Assembly (NCBI RefSeq): GCF_014636315.1
Contig: NZ_BMED01000004.1
Span: forward strand, 62,001-126,000
Source of the DNA: Parundibacterium terreum
GTDB lineage: Bacteria > Pseudomonadota > Gammaproteobacteria > Burkholderiales > Burkholderiaceae_D
Length of the DNA stretch: 64,000 nucleotides
Reading direction: 5' to 3'
In this document: piece by piece, positions 45,740 to 55,416 of the stretch
Layout of the letters: the number at the start of each line of letters is the position of its first letter
Position numbering within the stretch: the first letter of the stretch is position 1
Notes under the pieces: model-generated
Database searches by the model: none
What the model was told of the DNA's origin: nothing
What the model saw: only the letters and a program-made list of their open reading frames with translations
Position numbers and translations under genes: made by a program

Positions 45740-45757
45740 TTGTCATTAAGATTTCAT
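45740..45757 (+). promoter_or_regulatory. Pho-box-like 7-4-7 site
   Basis: TTGTCAT-TAAG-ATTTCAT against CTGTCAT-N4-CTGTCAT matches 11 of 14 positions with correct spacing. It lies 364 bp before the receptor gene, whose downstream neighbour is a nucleotidase. Candidate only. Confidence 0.3.
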
Positions 45758-45863
45758 AAATGCCTGCCAAACTCGGCCGGTTTTGTTTGCTGGTATCTAA
45801 ATTGCAATCGCTTCACTGAGCTTTTCGTCGTCGTACTAATTTCCAGTTGTTACGTAAGAATAC

Positions 45864-45922
45864 AAAGCAATCGTTTGCGTCTTGGTCGCAAAAGAATTGT
45901 GACAAAAAGCAATCGTTTGCGT
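45864..45922 (+). repeat. Two 17-bp direct repeats 42 bp apart
   Basis: AAAGCAATCGTTTGCGT occurs at 45864-45880 and again, identical, at 45906-45922. Each copy contains the imperfect palindrome GCAATCGTTTGC. The 42-bp period equals four helical turns. They are 240 and 199 bp upstream of the receptor start, and are good candidates for a paired operator. Confidence 0.75.
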
Positions 45923-46121
45923 GATGCGAAATACAAATCAGTCATGAACACGTAACAAGATATCGAGAAGATATATCTGGTAAGCATTTGTAATATTTGT
46001 CGCAAATTGCATGAATGAGCCGCGGAAATTACGCGCTTGTCAGCATCCGGTTTCCTGAGCAGTAGAAATATTAAAAAGTTGAAGCATCAAAATTTAAATC
46101 CCCCTTGATCTAGGAGCAGTA

Positions 46122-48530
46122 ATGAAAAAATCCGGACCATTCAACCCACTACCATCGCGACTGTCGATGTTGGCGGTAGCATGCCAATTGGTGTGCCTCG
46201 GTTTGTCGGCCAATGCAATGGCGCAGACAGCAGAACCTAAACAGACAGCAGAGTCGACAGAAAGCTCTGACGTTAAACGCGTAACCATTACCGGCCGTAA
46301 AGTCGGTACAGGCCTGATGGTGGATGAAGATATCCCTAAGGCGCGTAGTACTGTTACCCGTGAAGAATTGTTGAAGCAGCGTCCAACGGGCAATGCTTAC
46401 CAAGCTCTGGATCTGCTGCCTGCGGTTAACTCCTACAACTACGATGCTACTGGTTTGTTCGGCGGCGGTTTGACCCTGCGCGGCTTCAACAGCGATCAGA
46501 TCGGTTTTACAGTGAATGGCGTGCCAGTCAATGACTCCGGTAGCTTCTCCGTATTTCCACAGGAATTCGTTGATCAGGAAAATACTTGCACCAACTACGT
46601 GACTCAAGGTTCGACCGACGTTGATTCCCCACACGTAGGCGCAACCGGCGGTAACATCGGTATCGTTACTTGCGATCCAGAAAAAGTACGCCGTATCCGT
46701 GTGATGCAAACCTTCGGTCAGCTGAGCATGTATAAATCCTTTGTGCGTTTCGATACAGGCCTGTTGCCTGACGAACGTACCCGTTTCTTCATTTCCGCAT
46801 CGCACGCGCGTTCCGACAAATGGAAAGGTCCAGGCCAGGCACAGCGTAACCATCTGGATCTCGGTGGCCGCATCGACTTTGACCGTTTCAACTACATCAA
46901 CGGTAACATCCTGGTCAACAGCGCCGTCAACAACAACATCAATAGTATCAGCCTGGCCGATTTGACCAAGAACGGCTATTACTATGATTTCTCGCCGACA
47001 TTTACTCCTGGCCACCTGCCTGGCGTAAAAGGTACTGCTCAAAATGAGACCGGCCCAACGCCTCAGTACTACAAACTGGCAACCAATCCGTTCCAGAACG
47101 TGATTGCTTCCGCAACAGGCCAATTCCGCCTGAACGAAAACACCGACCTGAAAATCCTGCCTTACTTCTGGTATGGCTACGGTACAGGCGGCGTGCAGCA
47201 AAAAGCAGTGTCCGAAACAGGTTTCCTGAGCAATGGCAAACTGACAGGCGCTGTGGATCTGAACGGCGACGGCGACACACTGGACAAAATCCTGGTATCC
47301 GGCAGCAGCGTGACACGTACGCAGCGTCCAGGTATCACAGCCTCCATCACGCGTACATGGGATAACCACACGCTGTTGGGCGGTTTCTGGTATGAGCGCG
47401 CAACGCACCGTCAAACCGGTCCTATCGTTCCAGTGGATGCCTCCGGCAACCCGGCTGACGTATGGCTGCGCGACGACAACATCCTGCGTCCAAACGGTAC
47501 TCCTTACGAGTCACGCGACTGGGTAACCATCAGTACTGCATGGCAGGCATTCCTGCAAGATACAATCAGCCTGATGGACAACCGCCTGACTATCAACGTT
47601 GGTGTACGCGCTCCGCACGTAAAACGTGATTTCACGAACTACGCGAATGAAGGCGGCACACTGCCGACTTACAACACAACCTACAACGTGCAGCAGACAT
47701 ACAGCGATGTATTGCCGCAACTGGGTGTGCGCTACCAGATCGATACAACCAACCAGTTGTATGCGAGCTTGGCGAAGAACATGAAAGCACCTCCTAACTT
47801 CGCGTTTGCGCCTACCAGCAACAACGTACAGTTCGTGAATGGCGTTGCAACCATCACCGGTAACCTGAAAGAGGAAACTGCGTGGAATCTGGATGCTGGT
47901 TACCGTCATCAAAGCGATTCCTTGACAGCCCAGGTTGACGTGTTCAACGTGGACTTCAAGAACCGTCAAGGTAACGCCTATGACCCTATCGCCGACAAGA
48001 GCATCTACACCAACGTCGGTAATGTTTCCATGCGCGGTTTTGAAGTTGAAGTTGGTAACAAGCCTGTCAACGGCTGGTCCTTCTACGCTTCGTTGAGCCA
48101 CACTCGCAGCAAAGTTGAAAACGATGTAGTTTTCAGCAAAACCAGCTTCCTGCCGACCAACGGCAAGAATTTCTCTCTGACACCGGAATGGAAATACGGC
48201 GTAAGCGCCCAGTATGAAACAGGCGCGTTCTACGGTCGTTTGAAAGCCAAGCATACTAGCGGCCAATGGGCAACTTTGATGAACGACGAGTTCATTCCAA
48301 GTTACGACGTTGTCGATTTCGATGCCGGCTATCAGTTCGACAACTGGGGCATGATGAAGAAGCCAACGTTGCGTCTGAACGTCAGCAACATCTTCAATAC
48401 CCAGTATCGCAACCCGTCTTCGGCAACGGTCCTGAACTCCAAGCCTATCAACGGTGTGAGCGCATCCACAGTGTTCTACTACCTGGGTTCCCCACGCTTT
48501 GCATCTGTGACTCTGTCCGCAGACTTCTAA
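46122..48530 (+). CDS. TonB-dependent outer-membrane receptor
   Basis: 802 residues, AGGAG before the ATG. Signal peptide ends near AMAQ. TonB box-like VKRVTITG follows, then the plug (RSTVTREELLKQRPTGNAYQ, GGGLTLRGFNSDQIGFTVNG) and a beta barrel that ends in a terminal Phe (VTLSADF). Codon use is biased to CGT, AAC and CTG far more than in neighbours, as in strongly expressed genes. The ligand is unknown. The downstream nucleotidase and Pho-box-like site make a phosphorus-containing ligand possible. Confidence 0.92.
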   Translation: MKKSGPFNPLPSRLSMLAVACQLVCLGLSANAMAQTAEPKQTAESTESSDVKRVTITGRKVGTGLMVDEDIPKARSTVTREELLKQRPTGNAYQALDLLPAVNSYNYDATGLFGGGLTLRGFNSDQIGFTVNGVPVNDSGSFSVFPQEFVDQENTCTNYVTQGSTDVDSPHVGATGGNIGIVTCDPEKVRRIRVMQTFGQLSMYKSFVRFDTGLLPDERTRFFISASHARSDKWKGPGQAQRNHLDLGGRIDFDRFNYINGNILVNSAVNNNINSISLADLTKNGYYYDFSPTFTPGHLPGVKGTAQNETGPTPQYYKLATNPFQNVIASATGQFRLNENTDLKILPYFWYGYGTGGVQQKAVSETGFLSNGKLTGAVDLNGDGDTLDKILVSGSSVTRTQRPGITASITRTWDNHTLLGGFWYERATHRQTGPIVPVDASGNPADVWLRDDNILRPNGTPYESRDWVTISTAWQAFLQDTISLMDNRLTINVGVRAPHVKRDFTNYANEGGTLPTYNTTYNVQQTYSDVLPQLGVRYQIDTTNQLYASLAKNMKAPPNFAFAPTSNNVQFVNGVATITGNLKEETAWNLDAGYRHQSDSLTAQVDVFNVDFKNRQGNAYDPIADKSIYTNVGNVSMRGFEVEVGNKPVNGWSFYASLSHTRSKVENDVVFSKTSFLPTNGKNFSLTPEWKYGVSAQYETGAFYGRLKAKHTSGQWATLMNDEFIPSYDVVDFDAGYQFDNWGMMKKPTLRLNVSNIFNTQYRNPSSATVLNSKPINGVSASTVFYYLGSPRFASVTLSADF

Positions 48531-48582
48531 TTGCTTAGCATGACGGCCATCCTCTGCGGTGGCTGTCAAGACCTTGTAAAGT

Positions 48583-48630
48583 ATGGGTCTGCAACAACGC
48601 CTGGCGCTGTTGCAGACCCATTTTCTTTTT
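48583..48630 (+). terminator. Strong terminator of the TonB-dependent receptor gene
   Basis: TGGGTCTGCAAC (48584-48595) pairs exactly with GTTGCAGACCCA (48609-48620) and TTTTCTTTTT follows. The receptor and the nucleotidase are therefore separate transcripts unless read-through occurs. Confidence 0.92.
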
Positions 48631-48675
48631 GGCGGCCGGATTCGCCGCTCCATGTTTTCTTGCCTAGTGACTCCC

Positions 48676-50349
48676 ATGCGCAAACTTAAACTCATTTCTT
48701 CCTTGATCGCTTTCTCATTGCTGGCGTCTTGCTCGATGCCGGCAAAGCAGGCAAGCGGCACCACCGAGATTACGATCTTTAGCATCAACGACTTCCATGG
48801 CCATGTGCAATCGGATCATCCTGTGCCGTATATGGCGCAAGAAGAAGATACGGCCCATCCAGGCGAAAAAATATCAGTACCATCCGGCGGCTTTGCCTAT
48901 CTGGCGACCGTATTGAAAGAGCGGCGCAAGCAGGCGTCTGCCAGCATCCTGGTTGGCGCTGGCGACCTGATCGGCGCTTCGCCGGCCGGCTCATCCATGC
49001 TGAAGGATGAACCCGTCATAGAAGCGATGAACCAGTTGGGGATGGAAGTCAGTTCGGTCGGCAACCACGAGTTTGACGCCGGCCAGCAAGAGTTGAACCG
49101 CAAGATCAAGGGCGAATGCCCAGCCGCGGGCTGCAAATTTCCCGGCTTTACCGGCGCCAAATTTAACTATATCGCCGCCAATGTATTGGAAAAAACCACT
49201 TCCCAGCCCTGGTTGAAGCCTTATGTGATTAAGCAGGTAGGGGACGTCAAGGTGGCGTTCATTGGCGCAGTGACGACCGAGACGCCATCGATAGTCTCTG
49301 GCGTCGGTATCCAGAATCTGCAATTTGTTGACGAGGCACAGGCCATCAACCGCTATGTGCCAGAGATCAAGCAGCAGAATGTGGCTGCCATCGTGGTACT
49401 GATACACGAAGGCGCCAATTATAAAGGCGCGGCGAATGATCCGACTTATCGCTGCGACGGCCTGCAAGGCCCTATCATTGATATCGCCAACAAGCTGGAT
49501 CCTGCTATCAGCCTGGTGGTTTCCGCGCACACGCACCAGGCCTACACCTGCAAGATAGGCAGCAAACTGGTGGTGTCCGGCCGTAACTACGGATCCTTGC
49601 TGACCGAGGTCAAACTGAAGATAGACCGTGCCAGCAACCAGGTGGTAGATGCGACAGCGCACAACTATGCGATAGACCAGCGTGTGACCAAGCCTGATCC
49701 CGATGCCAAGAAACTGGTGGACCAGGTCGCGGCGCTGACAGACAAGATACGCCAGCGCCCGGTGGTGACCCTGACTACGCTATTGAGCCGCAAGCACACT
49801 GAGCCTTATTCAGATAGCAGCCTGGGTAATGTGATCGCCGATGCGCAACTGAGCTTCGCCCGCAGCACGGGTACGGCAGATATCTCCTTCATGAATTCCG
49901 GCGGGATACGCAGCGATCTGCAAAATCTGAATGTCAGCTTTGGCGATATCTATGCCACGCAGCCTTTTGGCAATGGTATCGTCCGCATGAATCTGAGCGG
50001 CGCCCAGGTTCTTGAATTGCTGAGGCAGCAATGGGACGGCCGTCCGGCAGACAATCCCAAGATGATGTCCGTATCGCAAGGCTTCAGCTATAGTTGGAAC
50101 GCCACTGCAGCAATCGCAGAACGTGTGACCGACGTACGCCTGAACGGCAAGCCGCTGGAAATGGGCAAGCAATACGCAGTGGTCGTCAACAGCTTCATGG
50201 CGGATGGCGGTGATGGCTTTGTTGTACTGAAATCTGGCACGCAACGCCAGTTGCTGGGGGGCGATATCGACGCGATGGAAGCGTATATGGTTTCCAGCGG
50301 GAGCAAACTGTCCAATGTCGATATGAATAGGGTCAAGCACCTGCAATAG
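48676..50349 (+). CDS. 5'-nucleotidase/metallophosphatase lipoprotein (UshA-type)
   Basis: 557 residues from ATG 48676, which starts a signal peptide with lipobox LASC; an upstream frame runs through the terminator and was rejected. Metal-site motifs: FSINDFHGHVQ, GAGDLIGASPAGSS, SVGNHEFDAG and SAHTHQAYTCK. C-terminal substrate domain has MNSGGIRSDL and NSFMADGGDGF. It hydrolyses extracellular nucleotides to nucleoside and phosphate. Followed by a bidirectional terminator. Confidence 0.9.
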   Translation: MRKLKLISSLIAFSLLASCSMPAKQASGTTEITIFSINDFHGHVQSDHPVPYMAQEEDTAHPGEKISVPSGGFAYLATVLKERRKQASASILVGAGDLIGASPAGSSMLKDEPVIEAMNQLGMEVSSVGNHEFDAGQQELNRKIKGECPAAGCKFPGFTGAKFNYIAANVLEKTTSQPWLKPYVIKQVGDVKVAFIGAVTTETPSIVSGVGIQNLQFVDEAQAINRYVPEIKQQNVAAIVVLIHEGANYKGAANDPTYRCDGLQGPIIDIANKLDPAISLVVSAHTHQAYTCKIGSKLVVSGRNYGSLLTEVKLKIDRASNQVVDATAHNYAIDQRVTKPDPDAKKLVDQVAALTDKIRQRPVVTLTTLLSRKHTEPYSDSSLGNVIADAQLSFARSTGTADISFMNSGGIRSDLQNLNVSFGDIYATQPFGNGIVRMNLSGAQVLELLRQQWDGRPADNPKMMSVSQGFSYSWNATAAIAERVTDVRLNGKPLEMGKQYAVVVNSFMADGGDGFVVLKSGTQRQLLGGDIDAMEAYMVSSGSKLSNVDMNRVKHLQ

Positions 50350-50366
50350 GATGAATTGCGCTTGAT

Positions 50367-50396
50367 AAAAAAACCGGCTCTTGTGGCCGGTTTTTT
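50367..50396. terminator. Bidirectional terminator between the nucleotidase and pobA
   Basis: Seven A, CCGGC, TCTTGTG, GCCGG, six T. The two converging genes both end here. Confidence 0.9.
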
Positions 50397-50423
50397 GATG
50401 CGCGTTTTTAATGCCTGCAGCCG

Positions 50424-51611
<1,188 letters not shown>

Positions 51612-51700
51612 CTATGTTTATTTATTCTATTGTGGCTTGATAAGCTTGGTCCACTTCGTTGTGACAAGCCGGGGCGGCCGCTTATCCAGAGTGTATGTTT

Positions 51701-52288
51701 TTACACATCAAAAAACACGGTCTCGTCCTGTCCCTGCATGTGTATATCAAAACGATATACGACACCTCCTGCCTGCTGCTCGCGTTTTGCGATCAGCGTA
51801 TGGCGACGGTCCGCAGGGACTGAGTTCAGGATATCGTCTTCGCTGTTGGCAGTTGCTTCATCGTCGAAATATAGGCGAGTGTAGGCATGCACCAGCAAGC
51901 CTCGCATGAAGACGATGACGTTGACGTGCGGCGCTTGTCCGGGTGCTGTGCGGCCGGGTTTGACGGTTTGCAGCACGTAGCGCTGCTGTACGTCGGAGCC
52001 TGTGCCTATGCGGGCGTAGCCGGTAAAGCCGGTATGGATGATGTCGTCGGTGCTGGCGATATGCTTGCCGTCGGCATCGGCCTGCAGGAATTCCAACATG
52101 GCGTCGGCTACCGGTTTGCCGGCGCCGTCCAGAACCTGGCCTACGATTTGTATATGCTCGCCTTTGGCGCTGTGGTCGGCGATGACAGCGTCGAATATGC
52201 TAAGCATGTCGTAGTTGTATTGCTGCGGCGTAAGGCCATAGGCGAAGTAGGGGCCGACGGTCTGCGAGGGGGTCTGTTTGAGTGTCAT
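51701..52288 (-). CDS. pcaG: Protocatechuate 3,4-dioxygenase alpha subunit
   Basis: 195 residues, AGGAG before the ATG. PcaG-like: TPSQTVGPYFAYGLTPQQYN, LDGAGKPVADAMLEFLQADA, and HVNVIVFMRGLLVHAYTRLYF. The subunit lacks the full iron-ligand set, as expected for alpha. It lies 9 bp after pcaH and is translationally linked with it. Confidence 0.93.
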   Translation of the reverse strand: MTLKQTPSQTVGPYFAYGLTPQQYNYDMLSIFDAVIADHSAKGEHIQIVGQVLDGAGKPVADAMLEFLQADADGKHIASTDDIIHTGFTGYARIGTGSDVQQRYVLQTVKPGRTAPGQAPHVNVIVFMRGLLVHAYTRLYFDDEATANSEDDILNSVPADRRHTLIAKREQQAGGVVYRFDIHMQGQDETVFFDV

Positions 52289-52297
52289 GGCCGGCTC

Positions 52298-53008
52298 CTA
52301 GCGTGTTTCCATTGGTGTCTGGCGCTCGCCGCGCAGCACGATATCGAATTCATAGCCGAGCGCAAAGTCCGGTTCCGTCACATCCAGATTAAAGCGCGAC
52401 ACCAGCAGTTCGCGCGCGTTCTCCGGTGTGCCCTGATAGATGGGGTCAAATGCCAGCAGCGGGTCGCCAGGGAAATACATCTGCGTCACCAGCCGGCTCG
52501 CGAAGTAATTGCCGAACAGCGAAAAATGGATGTGATTGGGACGCCAGGCGTTCGGGTGATTGCCCCAGGGGTAGGCGCCAGGCTTGATGGTCAGGAAGCG
52601 GTAACGGCCATCCTTGTCTGTCATACAGCGGCCAGCGCCGAGAAAGTTGGGATCCAGCGGCGCCTGGTGCTGGTCGATTTTGTGGACATAGCGGCCTGCA
52701 GAGTTGGCCTGCCAGATTTCTACCAGCGTATGCGGCACAGGTTTGCCGTTTTCATCCAGCACGCGGCCGGTGACGATGATGCGCTCGCCTATCGGTTCGC
52801 CATTACGTATCGCATTACGGGTCAGGTCATGGTCCAGCGCCGACAGCGCATCATGTCCATATACCGGGGCGCGCAGGTTTTGCATGCTCGCCTTCGCCGG
52901 CAGCAAGGGGCGTGTGGGGCCACGCAAACTCGTGGATTTGTAGTCGCGTGACAGATAATCGGGGTGGGCTTCCCAATCGCGCGGATTCAATAGGGTGGAT
53001 TCGGACAA
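52298..53008 (-). CDS. pcaH: Protocatechuate 3,4-dioxygenase beta subunit
   Basis: 236 residues. I prefer the TTG at 53008, because GAGGAGA lies eight bases upstream and the length then fits PcaH; an in-frame ATG at 53101 overlaps the regulator's operator. Iron ligands are visible: tyrosines in AGRYVHK and in PGAYPWGN, and histidines in NHIHFS. The enzyme cleaves protocatechuate between the hydroxyls to beta-carboxymuconate. Non-ATG start is a notable feature. Confidence 0.9.
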   Translation of the reverse strand: MSESTLLNPRDWEAHPDYLSRDYKSTSLRGPTRPLLPAKASMQNLRAPVYGHDALSALDHDLTRNAIRNGEPIGERIIVTGRVLDENGKPVPHTLVEIWQANSAGRYVHKIDQHQAPLDPNFLGAGRCMTDKDGRYRFLTIKPGAYPWGNHPNAWRPNHIHFSLFGNYFASRLVTQMYFPGDPLLAFDPIYQGTPENARELLVSRFNLDVTEPDFALGYEFDIVLRGERQTPMETR

Positions 53009-53098
53009 GATGGTCTCCTCTTTCTTCTCGATGTTGCTTGATAGACCTACTATAGACCTGAGTGATTGTAGGTACAATTGATCATTTTTCAGGTTTTC

Positions 53099-53115
53099 CA
53101 TAACTTTTGGTTATG
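53099..53115. promoter_or_regulatory. PcaQ-type operator candidate
   Basis: CATAAC-TTTTG-GTTATG is a perfect 6-5-6 inverted repeat containing the LysR T-N11-A core. It lies between pcaH and the pcaQ-type gene, where an autoregulated LysR protein would bind. It resembles the ATAAC/GTTA half-sites described for PcaQ of rhizobia (from memory). Confidence 0.6.
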
Positions 53116-53137
53116 AATTGCGGAGTGCTTAAAAATC

Positions 53138-54058
53138 ATGGATGGACGGATCAAGCTCAGGCATTTGCAGTGCTTTCTGGCAGTGATGCAGCACCGCAGC
53201 CTGCAAAAAGCGGCTGACGCGATGTCGATTACGCAACCGGCGGTATCAAAGACTATTGCGGAAATGGAGGAAATCATGGGCGCCCGGCTATTTGAGCGGG
53301 GCCGCAACGGCGCCAAGCCTACGGATAAGGCGGAGCTATTCTGGCGCTATGCCGGAGCGACTGTCAGTACCCTGCGCCAGGGCATGGAGCTATTGTCGGG
53401 TGGCGACAGGGCAGATGGCGGCACGATACGGCTGGGGGTGTTGCCCACGGTAGCCCCATCGCTGATTCCGCAAGCGCTGCAGTTGTTCCAGCAACAATGG
53501 AAGAATGTGGTGGTGCGTATTACCTCGGGCTTGAACATGCAGTTGATGCAGCAGTTGAAGGCGCAGGAGCTGGACCTTGTGATCGGGCGCTTGTCGGAGC
53601 CGGACAGCATGGTAGGGCTGACCTTTGAGCATCTGTTTGCCGATCAACTGTCGGTGGCAGTGCGCGCCGGCCATCCGCTGCTGAGTTTGCCCACGCTGTC
53701 GGTGGAACACATCATGGCTTACAGCCTGCTGTTGCCTCCATTGAGCACGGTGATACGCAATGCGGCAGACAGCTTTTTGACCGCGCACGGCGTCGGCAAT
53801 CCAGCGGCATATATCGAGGTGCTGTCGGTCTCGCTGGGGCGGGAGCTGGTACTGCGCAATGATGCGGTGTGGTTTGTGCCCACCAGCGCGGTGAGGCTGG
53901 ATCTGGAAAATGGGGTGTTGCGCAGCTTGCCATTTCCTATGGCGGGGTCGGAGCAGATGGTAGGGCTGGCCTTGTCTAACGCGGTGCTGCCTTCCCCGGT
54001 GACGGAGGCGATGATACACGCGATACGCGAAGTGGCAGCACGCCAGCATCCTGGCTAG
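53138..54058 (+). CDS. pcaQ: LysR-family regulator of the pca genes (PcaQ type)
   Basis: 306 residues. N-terminal helix-turn-helix HRSLQKAADAMSITQPAVSKTI, then an effector domain from GGTIRLGVLPTVAPSL. Sequence features IMGARLFERGRNGAKPT and its position divergent from pcaHG make it the pca regulator. Beta-carboxymuconate or a lactone is the usual inducer of PcaQ-type proteins. Activity on this operator is inferred. Confidence 0.87.
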   Translation: MDGRIKLRHLQCFLAVMQHRSLQKAADAMSITQPAVSKTIAEMEEIMGARLFERGRNGAKPTDKAELFWRYAGATVSTLRQGMELLSGGDRADGGTIRLGVLPTVAPSLIPQALQLFQQQWKNVVVRITSGLNMQLMQQLKAQELDLVIGRLSEPDSMVGLTFEHLFADQLSVAVRAGHPLLSLPTLSVEHIMAYSLLLPPLSTVIRNAADSFLTAHGVGNPAAYIEVLSVSLGRELVLRNDAVWFVPTSAVRLDLENGVLRSLPFPMAGSEQMVGLALSNAVLPSPVTEAMIHAIREVAARQHPG

Positions 54059-54086
54059 AACTCACTTCCTTTCATGGAATGAGTTC
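54058..54086. terminator. Hairpin between converging pcaQ and xthA
   Basis: GAACTCA pairs with TGAGTTC, with an inner TTCC/GGAA stem. It overlaps the pcaQ stop region and lacks a T-run, so terminator function is uncertain. Confidence 0.4.
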
Positions 54087-54118
54087 CAGCCGTATGCGAG
54101 TACAGGTAGCGTTTTGTT

Positions 54119-54901
54119 TTACAGCGTTGCCTTGTACTCGATAATCAAGGGGGCATGGTCTGAAAAGCGCTGTTCCTTGTATATGGACGTGCTGCTTGCC
54201 TTGGCGGCGATGCCTGCAGTGGCAACATGGTAATCAATCCGCCACCCGACATTGTTGGCCCAGGCCTGACCGCGGTTACTCCACCAGGTATAGGCGTCTC
54301 CGGTGGTGTCCGGATAAAGCTTGCGGTACACGTCAACCCAGCCCAGTTCCTCAAAAATCCGAGTCATCCAGGCGCGTTCTTCCGGCAGGAAGCCGGAATT
54401 CTTTTGATTGCTCTTCCAGTTTTTCAAGTCTATTTCTTTGTGGGCGATATTCCAGTCGCCGCAAATGACCAGTTCTCTTCCCTCGGCCTGCAGGGCGATC
54501 AGATGGGGCAGGAATAATTCCATGAAGCGGAACTTCGCCTCTTGCCTTTCAGGCGACGACGAACCGGAAGGGCAGTACACGGAAATGATGCTCAGATTGC
54601 CGAAATCACAGCGTACATACCGTCCTTCGGCGTCGAATTCCGGGCTGCCGAAACCTATATAGACGGCATCCGGTTTTGTTTTGCTGTAAATGCCGGCACC
54701 GGAATAGCCTTTTTTCTCGGCATAATGAAAGTTGCCGTGATAGCCGGTTGGGTTGAGAAAGTCAGGTGTCATGTCAGGAGCTTGAGCCTTCAACTCCTGC
54801 ACGCAGACAAAGTCTGCCGATTCCTTGGTCATCCACTCGAAAAAGCCCTTCTTGGCAGCGGAGCGGATGCCGTTTAAGTTGGCAGAGATGATTTTTGTCA
54901 T
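54119..54901 (-). CDS. xthA: Exodeoxyribonuclease III
   Basis: 260 residues. Endonuclease/exonuclease/phosphatase fold: KIISANLNGIRSA, FVCVQELKAQ (metal Glu), ICGDWNIAHKEIDL, and WRIDYHVAT, FSDHAPLIIEY. It acts on abasic sites and 3' ends in base-excision repair. Its GC content is high (sampled 38 of 60), unlike the following pyrE. Confidence 0.95.
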   Translation of the reverse strand: MTKIISANLNGIRSAAKKGFFEWMTKESADFVCVQELKAQAPDMTPDFLNPTGYHGNFHYAEKKGYSGAGIYSKTKPDAVYIGFGSPEFDAEGRYVRCDFGNLSIISVYCPSGSSSPERQEAKFRFMELFLPHLIALQAEGRELVICGDWNIAHKEIDLKNWKSNQKNSGFLPEERAWMTRIFEELGWVDVYRKLYPDTTGDAYTWWSNRGQAWANNVGWRIDYHVATAGIAAKASSTSIYKEQRFSDHAPLIIEYKATL

Positions 54902-55416
54902 GAATTTTTCGGTAATGAATATCAGAAATTAACTGTAGCTAAAGGGGCTGTAGGTAACAGCAGGTTCGAGTTGATCTGCAAATAGAATGCAAAGGCGTCT
55001 TTCCATAAGGTGATCAGCCTACGACCTCTATCATGTCAGAGTTTTCTGATTGATCAATAAGAAGATATGGGCGCAAAAGTGTTTTAGTACAAAAATCGCC
55101 TGATAAATTTGTAAAATGTAATTTTGTTCAAAAATATCACCACTGCAATATCTTTATAAATTCACCGCTTTGGACAATTTGTAATACAAGATTTTTGTCT
55201 ATTGTTCGGTGCAGATGGTTTTTAATAGCAACTAAGAGATTATCTAACTTTTTTGCTAGTTAAGATAAATTAAATAGCTTATGGCCCGTTATCTAACTCA
55301 TTCTTGACCCATGATTGGTTGCTGGCGTTTTGGCTTACGCCTTCGGTCGTGTTATCCTGCAAGCTTATTTGTAAGTCGCAGATGATCAAATTTATTAGCA
55401 TGGAAATGAGGCAATT
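54902..55416. promoter_or_regulatory. AT-rich gap with repeats and a promoter for pyrE
   Basis: 515 bp, strongly AT-rich, no gene. TTATCTAACT occurs twice in direct orientation (55240-55249, 55289-55298) and once inverted with one extra base (55258-55268, AGTTAAGATAA). A sigma-70 promoter candidate, TTGGCT (55330-55335), a 17-bp spacer and TATCCT (55353-55358), lies upstream of pyrE. The gap marks a sharp composition change from xthA. Confidence 0.5.

Larger units (their letters stand above)
45281..46121. other. Long AT-rich control region upstream of the TonB-dependent receptor
   Basis: 841 bp with no gene I can support; a frame of 89 codons at 45686-45955 has no recognisable content or ribosome-binding site. 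It contains a Pho-box-like site (45740-45757) and two direct repeats (45864-45880 and 45906-45922). The leader may be long. Base composition falls well below that of the neighbouring genes. Confidence 0.6.

Noticed and set aside
45686..45955. An 89-codon plus-strand frame in the control region of the TonB-dependent receptor
   Set aside because: No ribosome-binding site, no recognisable sequence, and it spans the Pho-box-like site and both repeats.
48583..48675. A longer start for the nucleotidase lipoprotein
   Set aside because: The extension reads through the receptor terminator and would hide the lipoprotein signal peptide.
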